A DNA stretch of 64,000 bases, taken from Amyelois transitella. Taxonomy: Eukaryota > Arthropoda > Insecta > Lepidoptera > Pyralidae. The notes beneath the pieces are model-generated. The model saw only the letters and a program-made list of their open reading frames with translations, was not told where the DNA came from and did not search any database. Every line of letters starts with the position of its first letter. The stretch's first letter is position 1. Shown in pieces: positions 48,513-61,100 of this stretch. The stretch lies in assembly GCF_032362555.1 (NCBI RefSeq), contig NC_083520.1, forward strand, positions 8,184,001 through 8,248,000, in the 5' to 3' direction. Both the position numbers and the translations under genes were made by a program.

Positions 48513-51029
48513 TATGATTTATTATACTCAGTTAAGTTGTTATTGTGTCATGGAATATGTAAGAAACATTGTTATTGAATTCTCTGAAGTTAACTCAAGT
48601 AACAAACACAAATATTACGTGCTTCTGTTTCGGTAGTGTTTCCTGCTACAACATTCTAATTATAATTTGTGCGTGTTATAACATACATCTAATTAATATT
48701 AACTGTTGCAAAAATATGAAACAGTTCGACTTTTTCATTTCTTCCTTTTGGCGTTAGTCCCGGTCAGATCCTGAAATCTCTGAAGAGGGTATGCATCTAA
48801 TTAATACTAACTGTTGCAAATATATCTTACAGTTTAATGGACTTGAAGAATCCGTGCTTCTTCGACCATGGTCCTAAATTTGGTAGGTCAGGTTTTTATA
48901 CTAAACGACTCTTACGTACGTCTACGGCCTTTGTGAAGAAACTTTATTGAATTATTTTTTTTATGAATACAGTAAACCTATTTGGGATCATTGAATACAT
49001 CATGCTCTCCGAATGAGCAGCTTGGATGTTTATCTATATAAATATTTTTTATGTAATAGACTATCGATAGTACCTATCTCGTAACAACAGTTTCGAACTT
49101 ACTTCGAGGCAACTCAATCTACAGATTGACAAATCATACATGATTTGTCACGTATATAGTTATTTATTTATTCATTCTGTTAACATGGCCATGATTAAAC
49201 CTTTAACTCAGAAATGTCGCTCATACATACATATTCCGACTCCCTTAAAACTCTCTTGAAATTTTATTACTGCATTAAATTCATTGTATTGAAGATTCAT
49301 AAAGAACACCAGGAATAACATGGCATCCATTTGCAATAGTAAAACAAATAAACAATTGTGCAACCTGCTGTGTTTTGATTTAATTTTACACATCACGCGT
49401 TCACCAAGTGCTGTAAGTCAGGTGTAATGTGGGTTTCAGTTTATAGTGGGTTTTCGTTTTTTAAATTTTTTTATTTCTCCCACGAATTTAAAGCTAGAGG
49501 GACCATTAGACCGGTGGGACGTTGTTGGTGGGTCAACGAGTAAAAATCGCACTTAATTATTGTTTGTAAACTATTTTCTTTTCATGTAAAATAAAGTGTA
49601 CATAAAAAGAAATGTGATGATGACAATGGCGGACTTATCCCAATCGGGATTTCTTCGAATCAACCAAAATATAAAGGAAGACCCATAATCAAACAGGCAG
49701 CGCACATTAAAAGCATTGAGGATGCGTTACAATGATTAATATTGTAAACATGGCATTGTCATTATTAACGCAAGATTTGTACGTACGGTACCGTATGGTC
49801 TCCTTTGGTCTACATCTACGAGTAAGTAGCCCGCTATCCTTAGGCGGCTACATAATAGATCTCGTGCCTACAGCTAAATCCACGCCCTCTTAAAAATTTT
49901 ATAAGTACCTACCTCTAACTATACGTGAGGGATTGTGGGAACTGTATTTTTTATATAATAATCCTTTATTTTAATAGTGCATCAACGTTTCATTCATTTA
50001 AAAATAACCATGTGACAGTATAAATATGCAAACACGGGTGTGAATCAAAGTCACCGATGCATCGACATTGTCCCAATTGAATGCCCTTCGCCATGGCAGT
50101 GTAACACATCCGATGTTTTGTATGCGCCGGGCGCATTGCCTTCATGTTATGATAGGTAAGGAGCGACGCACTATGAAACTACATATAAAATTATTAAATG
50201 TAATTGAATTATATACTATAAAATATTTTGCCCCTTTTTGTATTATTACTAGTACATACATACATACATAAAATCACGCCTCTTTCCCGGAGGTGTAGGC
50301 AGAGACTACCTCATTCCACTTGCCACGATCTCTGCATACTTTCTTCGCTTCATCCACATTCATAACTCTCTTCATGCAAACTCGGCGGTTATTACTGGTA
50401 TATGCAATTAAAACCCTTCCGTGGGATGTTCCCAAAAAAATAGTAAACACCCGCCTGTGAGCGGCAACCGTAAAAGGTTTTAAGGGCAGTATGTTACGAA
50501 ATAGACTGACATTAACTTTATTATGAGGACTTGGATGTTCAACAATGATTTGTTTACTGTAACTATTGCCCTTAAACACTTGATTACGTAAAAAATACCA
50601 GTTTTAACTTCTGAACTAATACTAAAACAGCACCAAAGGGTCGTGCGGTTCTCGGCACTAATAAAAAAAAGATTACGACCAGTCCATCTCGTTCCCATGG
50701 ATGAGGATAGTCGCTTCGTATATAAACCTGCCTAACCCAACTCAGGATTAGTTTGAAAAGGCCTTCCGGGCCTCTTTTCAGAGAAGAGTGGATGTAATCA
50801 GTATTACGCTAGGGAGATGAAGAGTCAACAGTCTCAAGAAAAATTAAATTGAATCTTAAAAAAACCTCGGCCAAAATTTTTAGTTCCTTTAAAAAAGTAA
50901 GAAATAATAAAAGAAACTCAATCTTTAAGTACCTTAATACGTGTAAATGTTTCGCGTTGTGGGACCTAATTAGTTCATAATTGTTGCACTTTGTGAAAGT
51001 ATCTCCTTAATTATTCTTCTTCTCCTTCC
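48513..51029. other. Intergenic, repeat relics only
   Basis: No gene is seen. Relics include a family S stretch (about 48760-48950, minus), the family T body block at 49090-49115, a small hairpin (49127-49150, 10-bp arms), a LINE-tail relic (about 49600-49680), a family K copy (50255-50395, minus), a family J 5' fragment (50640-50715) and a family S body (50716-50825). Confidence 0.45.
50255..50395 (-). repeat. Family K (LINE 3' end) copy
   Basis: CATACATACATACATAAAAT, CACGCCTCTTTCCCGGAGG, CACTTGCCACGATCTCTGCA, CTTCATGCAAACTCGGCGG: the complement of the CMKRVMNVDEAK...DRGKWNEVVSAY peptide region. Confidence 0.75.
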
Positions 51030-51440
51030 AGGATTTTAGACTCGGTTGTATCCGTACCACTCTAAAGAGGAGATCGGAGTATGCCTTTGACCACGGCTTC
51101 TGGATTGTGTGAGTCAGGTTTTTACACGAAGCGACTGTCATCCGCAAACTTTGCAGGAGAAGCTATTGCTTGAATAATTTGATTATTCTCTCTGTCATCT
51201 CTGTGTGTCCCGGTTGCACCCTCCACAGAAGTGCTTTGGGGCCTGAGGTCCGTCTTAATAAGTTGATTTCCTCATGATATATTCCCTCACCGTAAGAGCA
51301 TCGGTTAGTATTCAACTATATGTACATAACTTCGATTATTATCATTGGTACTACATGGCCGAGGTAGGATTTGAACCTGCGCCTTTCTGCGCATCACGTA
51401 TTTTTAACCACCTTACCGTTTCGACCACCGACCCTCCTCA
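51030..51440 (-). mobile_element. Family S SINE (minus) interrupted by a family L insertion
   Basis: The SINE 3' body is at 51030-51170 and its tRNA-like head at about 51262-51440 (minus strand: GGTCGGTGGTCGAAACGG, GGTTCAAATCC, TCGGCCATGTA). Between them lies a reverse-oriented family L block (CCCTCCACAGAAGTGC, TGGGGCCTGAGG). Confidence 0.6.
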
Positions 51441-53402
51441 TTGTTACAATCATGTAAAATCATGAACAAAAATGCATTCAATAATACCTTTAAAATATAC
51501 CGTTCAGTTCATCTGAATCTGTTAACAAACAGGTTGCGTCTGCGCATCATTCGCCGGTTGACGACAAAAATGTTGGACAATTTGAAATTTTAATACGATT
51601 TCATGTTTATGTCGATTTTGGCTGTTACTAAACCGGATGAGATTCATCAATGTTATATTCCAACTGCATAATTCATACAGTTTAGAAGAAAAGTGTGGGT
51701 TTTAAATCTGTGGCATTAGAGTCTAAATTTGAAAGATTTCATCTTTTTTGGTCGCAGTGGTAACGTGGTAATCTTATGAGTCCAATTCGATGAATCGATG
51801 TAAATAGTGAGTTTTTTTTTGAAAGACTACTGGACAAAGAAATGTCGTGGACAGGTGAATCCTGTATTGTATTAAACACAGATTTCACAATCGTGCGCGG
51901 AACTTTTGATATAGTATTATTATTAAATATGTAACAGGTAAGGTGAGTGTCCACACTGTAGATTTTATCCTTGATGTAACTTCTTATAACAATTTTCCTA
52001 TATCATCGTATATAATATTTTCACAAAAAGGACGAACGAGTGAAACATGAATGCGGATCACTACACAACAATAAAAACTAAACGCTTAATTTTTTTTGCT
52101 GATTTATTTAGAAACAAGTACCTACCTACTCAAATTTCACTTACGATTTTGCTGCAAATATAAAAATATAAAACATGTTAATATTAAAAAAAATAATTAA
52201 AGGAACAAACGTACATAATTATACACATATCTATTCCTGATTTGACCTTGCATGTAGCTGATAGAAGCCTTATTTCATAAAAATATAAGCAAGTTATGAC
52301 TTTCTTTTAACTAAATAAATATAAAGAATAATTTCACCAATGAATATAAAAAAATAACATGTGAACTAGCCTTAACCATTCACATTTCCTAAAAAGTAGT
52401 AAAATATTCCGATGGATGCGATTGATGTCATAGCGGTATATACATAACAAATTGTTTGTATGTTTGTGTGTACGTAACATTAAGTCCCGTTAGTATGGAC
52501 AAGGATAGAGTAGCCGAAATTATATTAGCAAATTTCTGTGTTTTGATCGTAATATAATTATGTTAAACTAAGTTTCCTTCTAGACCCCAATTTATGTTAG
52601 AAAGGTGGAAATGGAAATTATATAAAAACTAGCTTTTGCCCGTAGCTTCGCTCGAATTAAACGCCACCTACAAAAGAATACAAGTTTTTCGCAAATGGGT
52701 AGTTTTTCCGGAAAGAAAAGTGCGTATGTTCTTTTCCAGACTCCTAATAATATATACGCAATATTTCAAGAAGATTGTCTCAGTAGTAAGTTAGATAGAA
52801 TACCCTTTATCGGACATAAAATTATCACCATAAATGTATCCTAAACTTATGTTAAGGTAACATTACCTTGAGAGATTTCATAACACGATAAAGGCCGCCT
52901 TTTGTACATACAAAAGGCGGCCTTTATCGTGTTATGAAATCTCTTCCAGGCAAGAAACCGCAACTGGATCCAACCCCAGAAGGATGATGGTAACCTATAT
53001 TAAAAATATTGAATTTAGCATGATGTCACACCATATCATGTATTGCCATTCAAACTAAACGATATATACAGACATGATACACAAAAAACGCCTTTTGTTG
53101 ACGGTCGAGCCCGAATCATCGCTCCCTCTACAAGGTGAATGAAATGAAAGAAACAAGTGAAAAGATGTAGGTACCAACCTAGTTTGAGTCTATGAGAATG
53201 AGGAGTGATACCCTTGACCGAACTTGATTCAATAATCTTTTAGTAAAATGTTATCTTTGTCGTTAAAGTCATAATCACTGAAGTATCTCCACGTAAAGGA
53301 GGTACTCATTACGCCTTTCAAAATCAAGTAGCACTTGAAATTGACAAAGTGTGGTCATAAACTTAGGGTTGACGACTTAAAAATATTTATGCGTTCATAG
53401 GT
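51441..53402. other. Intergenic AT-rich DNA with one large palindrome
   Basis: No gene is seen. A decayed Helitron-end-like block lies at 52630-52660 (CTAGCTTTTGCCCGTAGCTT) and the 36-bp-arm palindrome at 52871-52944. Confidence 0.45.
52871..52944. repeat. 74-bp palindrome: perfect 36-bp arms, 2-nt centre
   Basis: Left arm 52871-52906 (AGAGATTTCATAACACGATA...) and right arm 52909-52944 are exact reverse complements; the centre is CA. The arms include GC-rich AAGGCCGCCTT. It overlaps no gene. Confidence 0.95.
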
Positions 53403-53610
53403 ATAATCATTTCTTTATCCCTTGCGGGGTAGACAGCCAACAGTCTTGGAAAGTATGAAAAGCCACGTTCAGCTGTATTTCTTACTGATGATGTTAAGAT
53501 TAAAATAGGGACAAGTTGCTTGTCCATCGCCTACAAGAAGAAGAATTTATTAGCCAATCTCTTACTTGCCTTTTATGTCATCCATGTGAAAGATATGTGT
53601 GTAATTAGGA
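53403..53610 (-). repeat. Family J repeat, diverged
   Basis: ATAATCATTTCTTTATCCCT, TGCGGGGTAGACAGCC, AAGCCACGTTCAGCTGTA and GACAAGTTGCTTGTCCATCG. Confidence 0.65.
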
Positions 53611-53689
53611 GATAATCCGTTCTATCTCGTCTATGACCAAAATCCAGTAGTTATAAAATTTAGTAAGAGTGAGTTGACTCCGAAGAGAG

Positions 53690-54110
53690 GTAATGGATGG
53701 GGGAAAAAACGTGAGAATCTGCACATACAGGCAAATGAATGTGTACTGTAGCCCTGATCAAATATGATTTAGGTTCCCCTGCAAAGGTTGTGGAGGTCAG
53801 ATGGAAGGTACATACACACAAACATACATAAATCCTGTTTCCCGGAGGGGTAGGCAGAGATAGATAGATAAAACTCTTTATTGCACCATAAGAGTAAAAC
53901 ATTCAAATCAACACAAAACAGATAGAGGTGGTACAAAGGCGGACTTATCGCTAATTCCAGTGAACCAGAGACCACATCTTTCCACTTGCAAATGGAAGGT
54001 GCTTCGTGTAAAAACTTGATTCGCCCAATCTAGGATCATGATTGTATAAGCGCACCCGGGCTCTTCTCTCTCTGAGGATGTAACCGGGACTAACGCCAGG
54101 AGGAAGAAGA
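53690..54110 (+). mobile_element. Nested repeats: LINE tail inside family K inside family S SINE
   Basis: Family S flanks (TTAGGTTCCCCTGCAAAGG on the left, AATCTAGGATCATGATTG and GCGCACCCGGGCTC on the right) are split by 53810-53991. ATGGAAGGT stands on both sides (53801-53809 and 53992-54000), a 9-bp target duplication. The insert is a minus-strand family K end (CATACATAAATCCTG, CCCGGAGGGGTAGGCAGAGA ... CCACATCTTTCCACTTGC). That copy is itself split at AGAGA by a third sequence (AAACTCTTTATTGCACCATA ... AAAGGCGGACTTATCGC), the complement of a LINE 3' UTR. Confidence 0.75.
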
Positions 54111-57059
54111 GTTCCCTCAGGAGGGAGAAGCGATGCTATGTTTTAATAGAGCGATCGAAAAAGTAACTTTATCTTCAATGCGAAAAGAAATTTAAAAGTG
54201 TTTTGTGTGTACCTGCACACTTTATTAGAAAAAGTTAAATCCATGAGAAAGAGGTCCAACGTTCTGAAAACCACACGGCACTGGTTGCCCTTAAAACTAA
54301 GTGTAATGTTTTTGCGTCAGTTTTCAATTTTATACACAGAGCATGTCAGTTGGTGCTCTGAAGCTTTTACGGCCACAATTTTTATGTGAATTATAAATTT
54401 CAACCCTGCGATAAACTTAATTTTAAGGGGCGTTGTAAGCCTATCATTATATTTAATGTAGTTGAATGATCGCGTTTTAAACACAACGTGTAAACACAGG
54501 ACATCAACTTTGTAGAGTAATGTATAGTTTACACTTAAATTTAATAGCTTTAAGTGGACGACGTGGTAAGAAAGACGTGTACAGATTGGTTCATTGGTTC
54601 TGTGGCATTACTAATGTAAAAACGTCATTCGATTATTTTTTTTATGTGTTCGCATCGAAACGCAAGTTCGCAGTGTCCGCTCGACATCAAAAATAAAAAA
54701 CATTTTATACAATTTTTTTTAAAGAGTCCATATCCTGTCAGCAGTCCAATTTATTATAATAACTGCTTTTACATAGCAATATCTGAAGGTAGACCATTTA
54801 TTTTTTCCTTTAGTATGGCAACGACGAGACTAAGCCATCCTGAGATATGATTACTTGATTGTGTGTTTGTTTGGTACAAATATACTGCATGTTCTTCTGC
54901 AAGCGGACCAAAAAAGTCCATAAAAATATATTAACGCATCTTCAATGCTTTTCATGTGCACTGCCTTTTTTATTATGGTATTTCCTTTATATTTTGGTTG
55001 ACTGAAAGAATTGTACATAATTATACACATTTTTCTCATTCCAATGACTGTTCTGTAATTTGTTATATTTCATTTTATGTGCAATGAAGAGTTTTCAAAC
55101 GAACAAAAATTATGTCGTCGTTCGAAACTTCGTTTAAGAAATTGCACTAATAGTTGGGGTTCAGTTGAGGAATGCAGTGGTTAGCCTACTTGCGGATCGT
55201 AGGTTCAATCTTATCAACGATTTGCCTTGGAAAAATGGCGGAGATAGTCAGCAGATACTAAAGAATAGTCTTCCTTTAAAAACAATTCATTTTTAGCTAA
55301 CCAGCTTCTAGTATTTGTTGAAAGTAAAATCGTGATATTAGTAACGTTTAAGTACGAACATTTTCATGTTTAGATAGGCTTAACAAAGTATCTACTAGGA
55401 AAAAAATCTTAGATGCTTAATAAAAATTAATATCTAGGATGTACAAGAATATGTATTATTTTTAAATTTAAATTATTTTCTTTGATCATAGAAAAGCGTA
55501 CCTAGAGTTATTCGGAAACTTTAAATCTATATTAATCTTGAATCTATGTTTAATTTAACTTTGATTTATGCAATGATTTCAAATACTAAATTTGAGCACT
55601 CCCTCTTTGTCAGCTGCAAAAATTTTGGGCAGTTTTGGGCCACTGATAGAACATTTATTTGTCTCATGTTGGGCTAAAACCTTTTACTACTGTGGTTTAA
55701 ATAAACGTGATTGTAACATGCCCTTAGCGCCACACATGCTAGCACTGAGTGCGGCCCTCAAATAGGTCATAAAATTTAATGACATTCCGGCGATCGCTCG
55801 GCCCACAAGAAACGCAATTTTTGCCATCAACTCTTTATATATTTTAAAATGCTGTTTCTTTGTTGCGATTGTGATTTTGTAGTTGAATTTAAATAATAAT
55901 AATATTATTCAATGGCGATACTAAAAAAAATTGTCTTCTTTGATTATAACTTTATAAGATTATCAGTAGTCAGAATGAAATCGGAGTTATTTTGAAAAAA
56001 CTTTGAAAGTCTTGGTTTATTAAAAATCAATTTGATTTTATTCATCCATCACACACGTAAATCAACGAAATTGGCTTTTAACCTAAAAAGATAAAATTTT
56101 TTATTTTTCTTAACTTTCTTTAAAATATCAGAGAGTGAAGTGGTGCAAAAAATTCTAATGAAAATCGCAAATATATCGGTCGTGATTGCGAAACCGCGCC
56201 TTATCTAAATTGTCCCGTAATTATTTTAAACGCTTTAACTTAATATTTAAGGCGAAACGGATATTTTTATCGGTATGGAAACTTGGATTACAATATAATA
56301 TAACTTAACTCAAGGAAGGTGTAAAAATTCTCTGTAATTTGTAATTTTTTTATATTTTTTTTTTACCACCTGGCTTGGAACGGGAGTGGTTTTGCATACA
56401 AATGACTTATTTTAGGATTAAAATTAAGCAGTTGATAACTTGATCGTGCTCGATGTTGCCAATGTTATAATCAGGATAATTTCAAAAGTACCTACCCAAT
56501 ATGTGTGAAGTTTATTAAATGGGCAATTTTATTTAAATTTGCGTTTTTTATTGTTTGTTAATAAGCGACCTTTAATACTAAGTGCAGTTTATTCCTAGTG
56601 ATCGGAGTTCGCAATTATAGAGCAAGATGATTGTTACGAATATTATTAATGATGATATTTACTACAGAACGCCCGCGGCTTCACCCGCGTTATAAGAAAA
56701 ATTCCGCAAATTTCCGTTATTCGAAGCGTTTTCTGGAAATTCTCCATTAGTACATTCCTAGACGACTTAAGGTACATATACAATGTTAAAGTATAGGGTA
56801 ATTTCAAAGACCCAGTGGTTTGGGCCGTGCATTTTTATAAGATTGTCAATCAGTTAGTGTCCATTTTATTATACCTAGTTAGACTTAAAAGTTCGTTATC
56901 ACTATCTCGAATTGGACAAGTTTTACATGAAGCGGCTCCCGTTTAATCTACGCAGCGCAACCTTTGCAGCTATTGCTCATGACATGATGTTTTTCCTCGC
57001 CGTAAAAGCATCGGTTAGCAATTTAACAATGTATTAACTACAAATGAGAAAATTGATGC
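54111..57059. other. Intergenic, mostly unique AT-rich sequence
   Basis: No gene is seen. Minor relics: a family J 5' fragment near 54240-54285, a tRNA-like A/B-box block near 55170-55220 (GTGGTTAGCCTACTTG, GGTTCAATC), a Helitron-end-like block near 56670 and a family S fragment near 56997-57030. Confidence 0.4.
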
Positions 57060-57062
57060 CGA

Positions 57063-57314
57063 GCTGTGTGGTTCCCGGCATCAATAAAAAAAAAGAATAG
57101 GACTTCTCCATCTCGTGCCCATGGATGTCGTAAAAGCCAACTAAGGGATAGGCTTTCAAACTTGGGATTCTTCTTTTAGGCGATGGGTAGCAAACTGTCA
57201 CTATTTGAATCTCGATTCTATCATTAAGCCAAACAGCTAAACGTGGCCTAACAGCCCTTTCAAGACTGTTGGCTCTGTCTACCCCGCAAGGGATATCGTG
57301 ATATATGTATGTAT
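57063..57314 (+). repeat. Family J SINE-like repeat, near full length
   Basis: GTGTGGTTCCCGGCATCAAT, CCCATGGATGTCGTAAAAGC, TTAGGCGATGGGTAGC, CGCAAGGGATATCGTGATAT and an ATGTATG tail. Confidence 0.8.
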
Positions 57315-57677
57315 GAGAAACTTTATATCAAATTTTAGTTAGTAGATTCACCGATAGGTGGCTGATATGAATTTATAGCGGGAGCGGTGAATCCGGCTCG
57401 ACCGCCACAATGGGAAGATCTTCCGTCAGGCTAGATGTTACGCCTGGGGAACCAAGGGTCCGACGATATTGTGTCGGAGGTTGTGTTGAAGCTCTAATCC
57501 GTGAAATCTTTGCTTTCGCGATTTAGACTCTTCGCTGTTATTGGCTGACAGCATCGCGTGATTGGTTGTTGTGACTTGTGGCTTAGAGATTTCCCAGACA
57601 TTTTTAATACATTTATACTTGTATATTTTTAACATGATAGTGTATTAGGTAGAAAACAATAATAAATCTAGAACGTA

Positions 57678-57753
57678 GTCTTTCAGTCTTTTCGTTACTC
57701 TCGGCTCCGTCTACCCCATTAGGGATAAAGACGTGATCATTTGTATGCATGTA
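57678..57753 (+). repeat. Family J, last 75 bp
   Basis: AGTCTTTCAGTCTTTTCG, CCCATTAGGGATAAAGACGT and GATCATTTGTATGCATGTA. Confidence 0.6.
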
Positions 57754-58014
57754 ATAATAAATGTCCAATCCAAGCAATAAGAAATAGTTTGAAACGAATC
57801 TTTTAAACTGTTAAACGCGAAACTTGAAACCCAATTTGAATGCGAGTAGTTATTTGAACTTAACAACTGGTCATTACAATACTGCCAACGTTAATATGCA
57901 GTTTCTTTCACCCTTATTACAAAATAATACGATTGAATGTGCGGTGTGGGAATGATAAGTGAAATTTGTAAATGTTAAGTGGCGGCTTTGTGTGAGAACT
58001 TCTAAATTGTATGG

Positions 58015-58145
58015 CGCCTAAGAAGTCAGTGACTCAAAACCTGACTTGCCCAATCCAGTTTCATGGTCAGAAGCCGCACCCCGGGTTTTGAAGAGGACGT
58101 TACCGGGAACAACCTGGGCTGCTCTCCGAAGAAGTTAGGATTCAT
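58015..58145 (+). repeat. tRNA-headed SINE family S, 3' fragment
   Basis: AAAACCTGACTTGCCCAATC, CAGTTTCATGGTCAGAAGCC and GCACCCCGGGTT. Confidence 0.55.
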
Positions 58146-58315
58146 CAGGTATTAACGCCAGAAGGAACAAGTGACGCAATGATTTGGAAACGGTTTTGAT
58201 CAGGAGCAATTGATCATTCTTACTAGCTTCTGTAAGCGGCTAGGTTTAATTATAATAATGGAAAGCAGAGAGTGCAGTGAGTACTTATTTATTTTTTATT
58301 TTTTTGTAGAGAAAA

Positions 58316-58577
58316 TCTATACTAATATTATAAAGTTGAAGAGTTTGTTTGTTTGAACGCGCTAATCTCAGGAACTACTGGTTCGAATCGAAAAATTCTT
58401 TTTGCGTTGAATAGACCATTTTTTGAGAAATACTTTAAGCTATATAACATCAACTATAACAAGCAAAGAAATAATGGAATATGTGAAAAAAAATTAATAA
58501 GGGATAATTATTCATCCTTGGCTTCAATGATGCCCAAAATAACTGTTCCACGCGGACGAAGTCGCGGGCACAGCTAG
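58316..58577 (+). mobile_element. Lep1-type non-autonomous Helitron, second copy
   Basis: TCTATACTAATATTATAAAG, GAACGCGCTAATCTCAGG, GCTTCAATGATGCCCAAA and GTCGCGGGCACAGCTAG, with T following. Similar along its length to 26287-26540. Confidence 0.8.
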
Positions 58578-60795
58578 TCTTAGATACATGACACAGCTGA
58601 TGATAAAAAGGAATGAGCAGTAGCTCTAATTTTGAATTAACTTGTCACAATATAAAATGGCCAGGGTGTACGTTATTAAAATCAAAATACCATGAAGGTT
58701 TAACAGGTATGTGTGGGTATACCAGTTTCAAATACGTTGCCTAGGGAGACAGGAAGAGGCGCTGGATTAAAAGATAAAAGATTCTAAAAAAATGCCGAAC
58801 GTAAAGCAATCAGAGACCTAAATCATTATCTTGATCATTGCCATAAGTGTAAAGCAGAAATAATTGATCAAATTCCAATTCACATTAATATAAAGAGAAA
58901 AGATGCAAAGAAAAGATCGTTGTTTGTCTGTAAGGGATAAACTTAATAACGATTGAACCGATTTTGTATGCAAGTACTTTTAGGAATATCATTTTTTTTT
59001 AGAAATTCCCACGGGTGCGAATCCTTGCGCTAAAGCTAGTGCAGAAGAAGCGGCAACAAATTGCACTGCAGCCTATGCTCTAATTATTGTATATGCGAAA
59101 GTTTTGAGTATATTTGTTACTCTTTCACGCAATATCTACCGAACAGACTTGAAGTGGAGCTATAAAATATTTGTTTTATGCAAAATTGTTACTACACCTA
59201 TGGGACATTTGACCTAAATAGTTGTGGTTTAGTGGCAAGATATTTGATATTAACTGTTAGTCACTTTAGTATGTTCCCTCTTTCAAAAGCCAGAGAGTGT
59301 CGGTGGTCGAATTGGTAAGGTTAATAAAATTCGTGATGCGCCCAGAAAGGCACAGGTTCAATGACTATTTTCAAAGTACATACATACATAATCACGTTTA
59401 TACCCCTTGCGGGGTAGACAGAGCCAACAGTCTTTAAAATACTGATATGGCCACGTTCAGCTGTTTGCCTTAATGTTAGAATTGAGATTCAAATAGTGAC
59501 AATTTGCTAGCCCATCGCCTAAAAGAAGAATGCCAAGTTTATAAGCCTAGCCTTAGTCGCCTTTTACGACATCCATGGGAAAGAAATGGAGATAACGTCG
59601 CGCGTTTTCTACGCGAGCTGGATATTGGAAATTGTTCCATCCGAGATGAACGCCTTACGCCAAAGATGATGCCACCAACTCTCAGTTGAAATAAGAAACT
59701 GACTATAAAATCACAAAAAGAAACTATAATAAAATTACATTAAAAATGTTTTCATAGATTTAAGTCATAAATGCCGTAATAAAATAGGTCTTGTACAATC
59801 ATAATGAGAAATAGCGAAAGTATAGAAATAAAGCTGCGTTTTATTTCAATTGTTCTCATTAAAGTAGATTGTAAAAATGGTATCTTTTGGTGTCTAAAAG
59901 TGTCGCTTATTATTTTTGGGATTATTAAAATAAAAATACGGAGCTGTTTTTGAATAAAATTTGACTATAATTCGAAAATCGAAAAGTAAAAACAAAACAC
60001 AATCGGACGCGTGCATTGCGTCTATGAGGCACAAAGGAGAATGGATAGGAGCTTCAACATAATGGTAAGGATGTTTTTGACTGTGTTTCACTTTATTTTT
60101 TAATTTATACTTTTATAATGAATGCAAAATTCAAATTTTTTATACATTATTATAGGATACTTCATATCGCTTAATAATTATGGTTTCACAACATTGGTTG
60201 ACGTCAAATAAATTACTTGAAACTAAAAACGTTTGTGTTTTTTATTGAGAATAGTAGGTATGTGTAATTAGGAGAATATTTTCGAAATGTAACTGACTTC
60301 AAAAAAAGAAGGATATGTATTCAAAGCTGTTCTCTTTTTACAAAGGTTGTAACGAAATTTACTGCGCTGGAAAAAAATATGATTCTGAACGTCATCTGCC
60401 TTTGGTTTACATAAAGCCACTCTAGGATGATTTTGGCCTACCTTTTATTAAATACATAGCCGAAATTTTTCTAAGTATTGAATAAAGATAGGTTGGTCAA
60501 GGTTCGATGAGTCATAATTATTTGCATCAAGCATTATTTTTGTACTCTCACTATTTTGTGATTCAAAGTCATAAACTGCATTGAGAAATGGATATTATGA
60601 GTATTTAAATTCATAGAATAAAAGATTTAAATGTCAGCCTTTTAAAGTTTTAAGCTGTTTGTTTTTTTTCTACTTGAGATTATGATTACTACAGATTACG
60701 TGTGTCATATAAAAACCTATTAAATGACATATGTTGTACTTTTTGACCTTCACCCGGGAAAGTGTGGCACTCCTGGCACCTAATGTTTTTTCCAG
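58578..60795. other. Intergenic with scattered repeat ends
   Basis: No gene is seen. A family S head lies at about 59295-59360 (GTCGGTGGTCGAATTGG, CACAGGTTCAATG) directly followed by a family J copy (59376-59590, minus). A degenerate lepidopteran repeat lies near 58930-59075. Confidence 0.4.
59376..59590 (-). repeat. Family J SINE-like repeat lacking its 5' tip
   Basis: ACATACATACATAATCACGT, CCCTTGCGGGGTAGACAG, CTTTTACGACATCCATGGG, ending at AAGAAATGGAG. It may have inserted into the family S head just left of it. Confidence 0.7.
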
Positions 60796-60918
60796 GTTCA
60801 GGCTGTAAGGCTCTGGAATGCTCGTCCTGAAATGATTAGGAGAGCTCCTAGTCGCTCGGCGTTCAAACATGCAGTGAATGGGTTCTTCCTTCCGCAGATT
60901 ACTTGTGAGCCGTCCTAA
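60796..60918 (+). pseudogene. Non-LTR retrotransposon ORF2, C-terminal fragment
   Basis: The 40-codon frame reads VQAVRLWNARPEMIRRAPSR, then FKHAVNGFF before TAA at 60916-60918. RLWNxLP...I...APSxxxFK is the usual C-terminal tail of Jockey/CR1-like ORF2 proteins. An in-frame stop lies just upstream, so this is a 5'-truncated, dead fragment. It is followed by a 3' UTR-like stretch to about 61100 (ATGTGCACTTTATCGCACCA, AAAGTTTTTCTATTTGGTCA). Confidence 0.65.
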
Positions 60919-61100
60919 TTTGATATTTTATTTATGTATTTGTAATTTATTTTGTATGTATTTTATGAATCTTGTATGGATTTATACATGTTTTTGTATT
61001 GTATGTATTTGAAATATGCATGTGCACTTTATCGCACCACTAATTTAAAGTTTTTCTATTTGGTCAGTCACGACATTAAGTCCGCTTTTTGTACATTTAT
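60919..61100 (+). mobile_element. LINE 3' UTR of the same fragment
   Basis: It shares GTGCACTTTA, AAAGTTTT and the TTGGTCA-like block with 38450-38490, and its complement resembles 53870-53985 and about 49600-49680. So one LINE family has left at least four tails in the window. Confidence 0.5.

Noticed and set aside
51360-51440. tRNA gene on the minus strand
   Set aside because: This is the promoter head of a family S SINE; the same head recurs at 26620 and 59295 with SINE sequence behind it.
52871-52944. miRNA precursor
   Set aside because: Perfect 36-bp pairing with a 2-nt turn does not fit animal pre-miRNAs, which have bulges and a larger loop.
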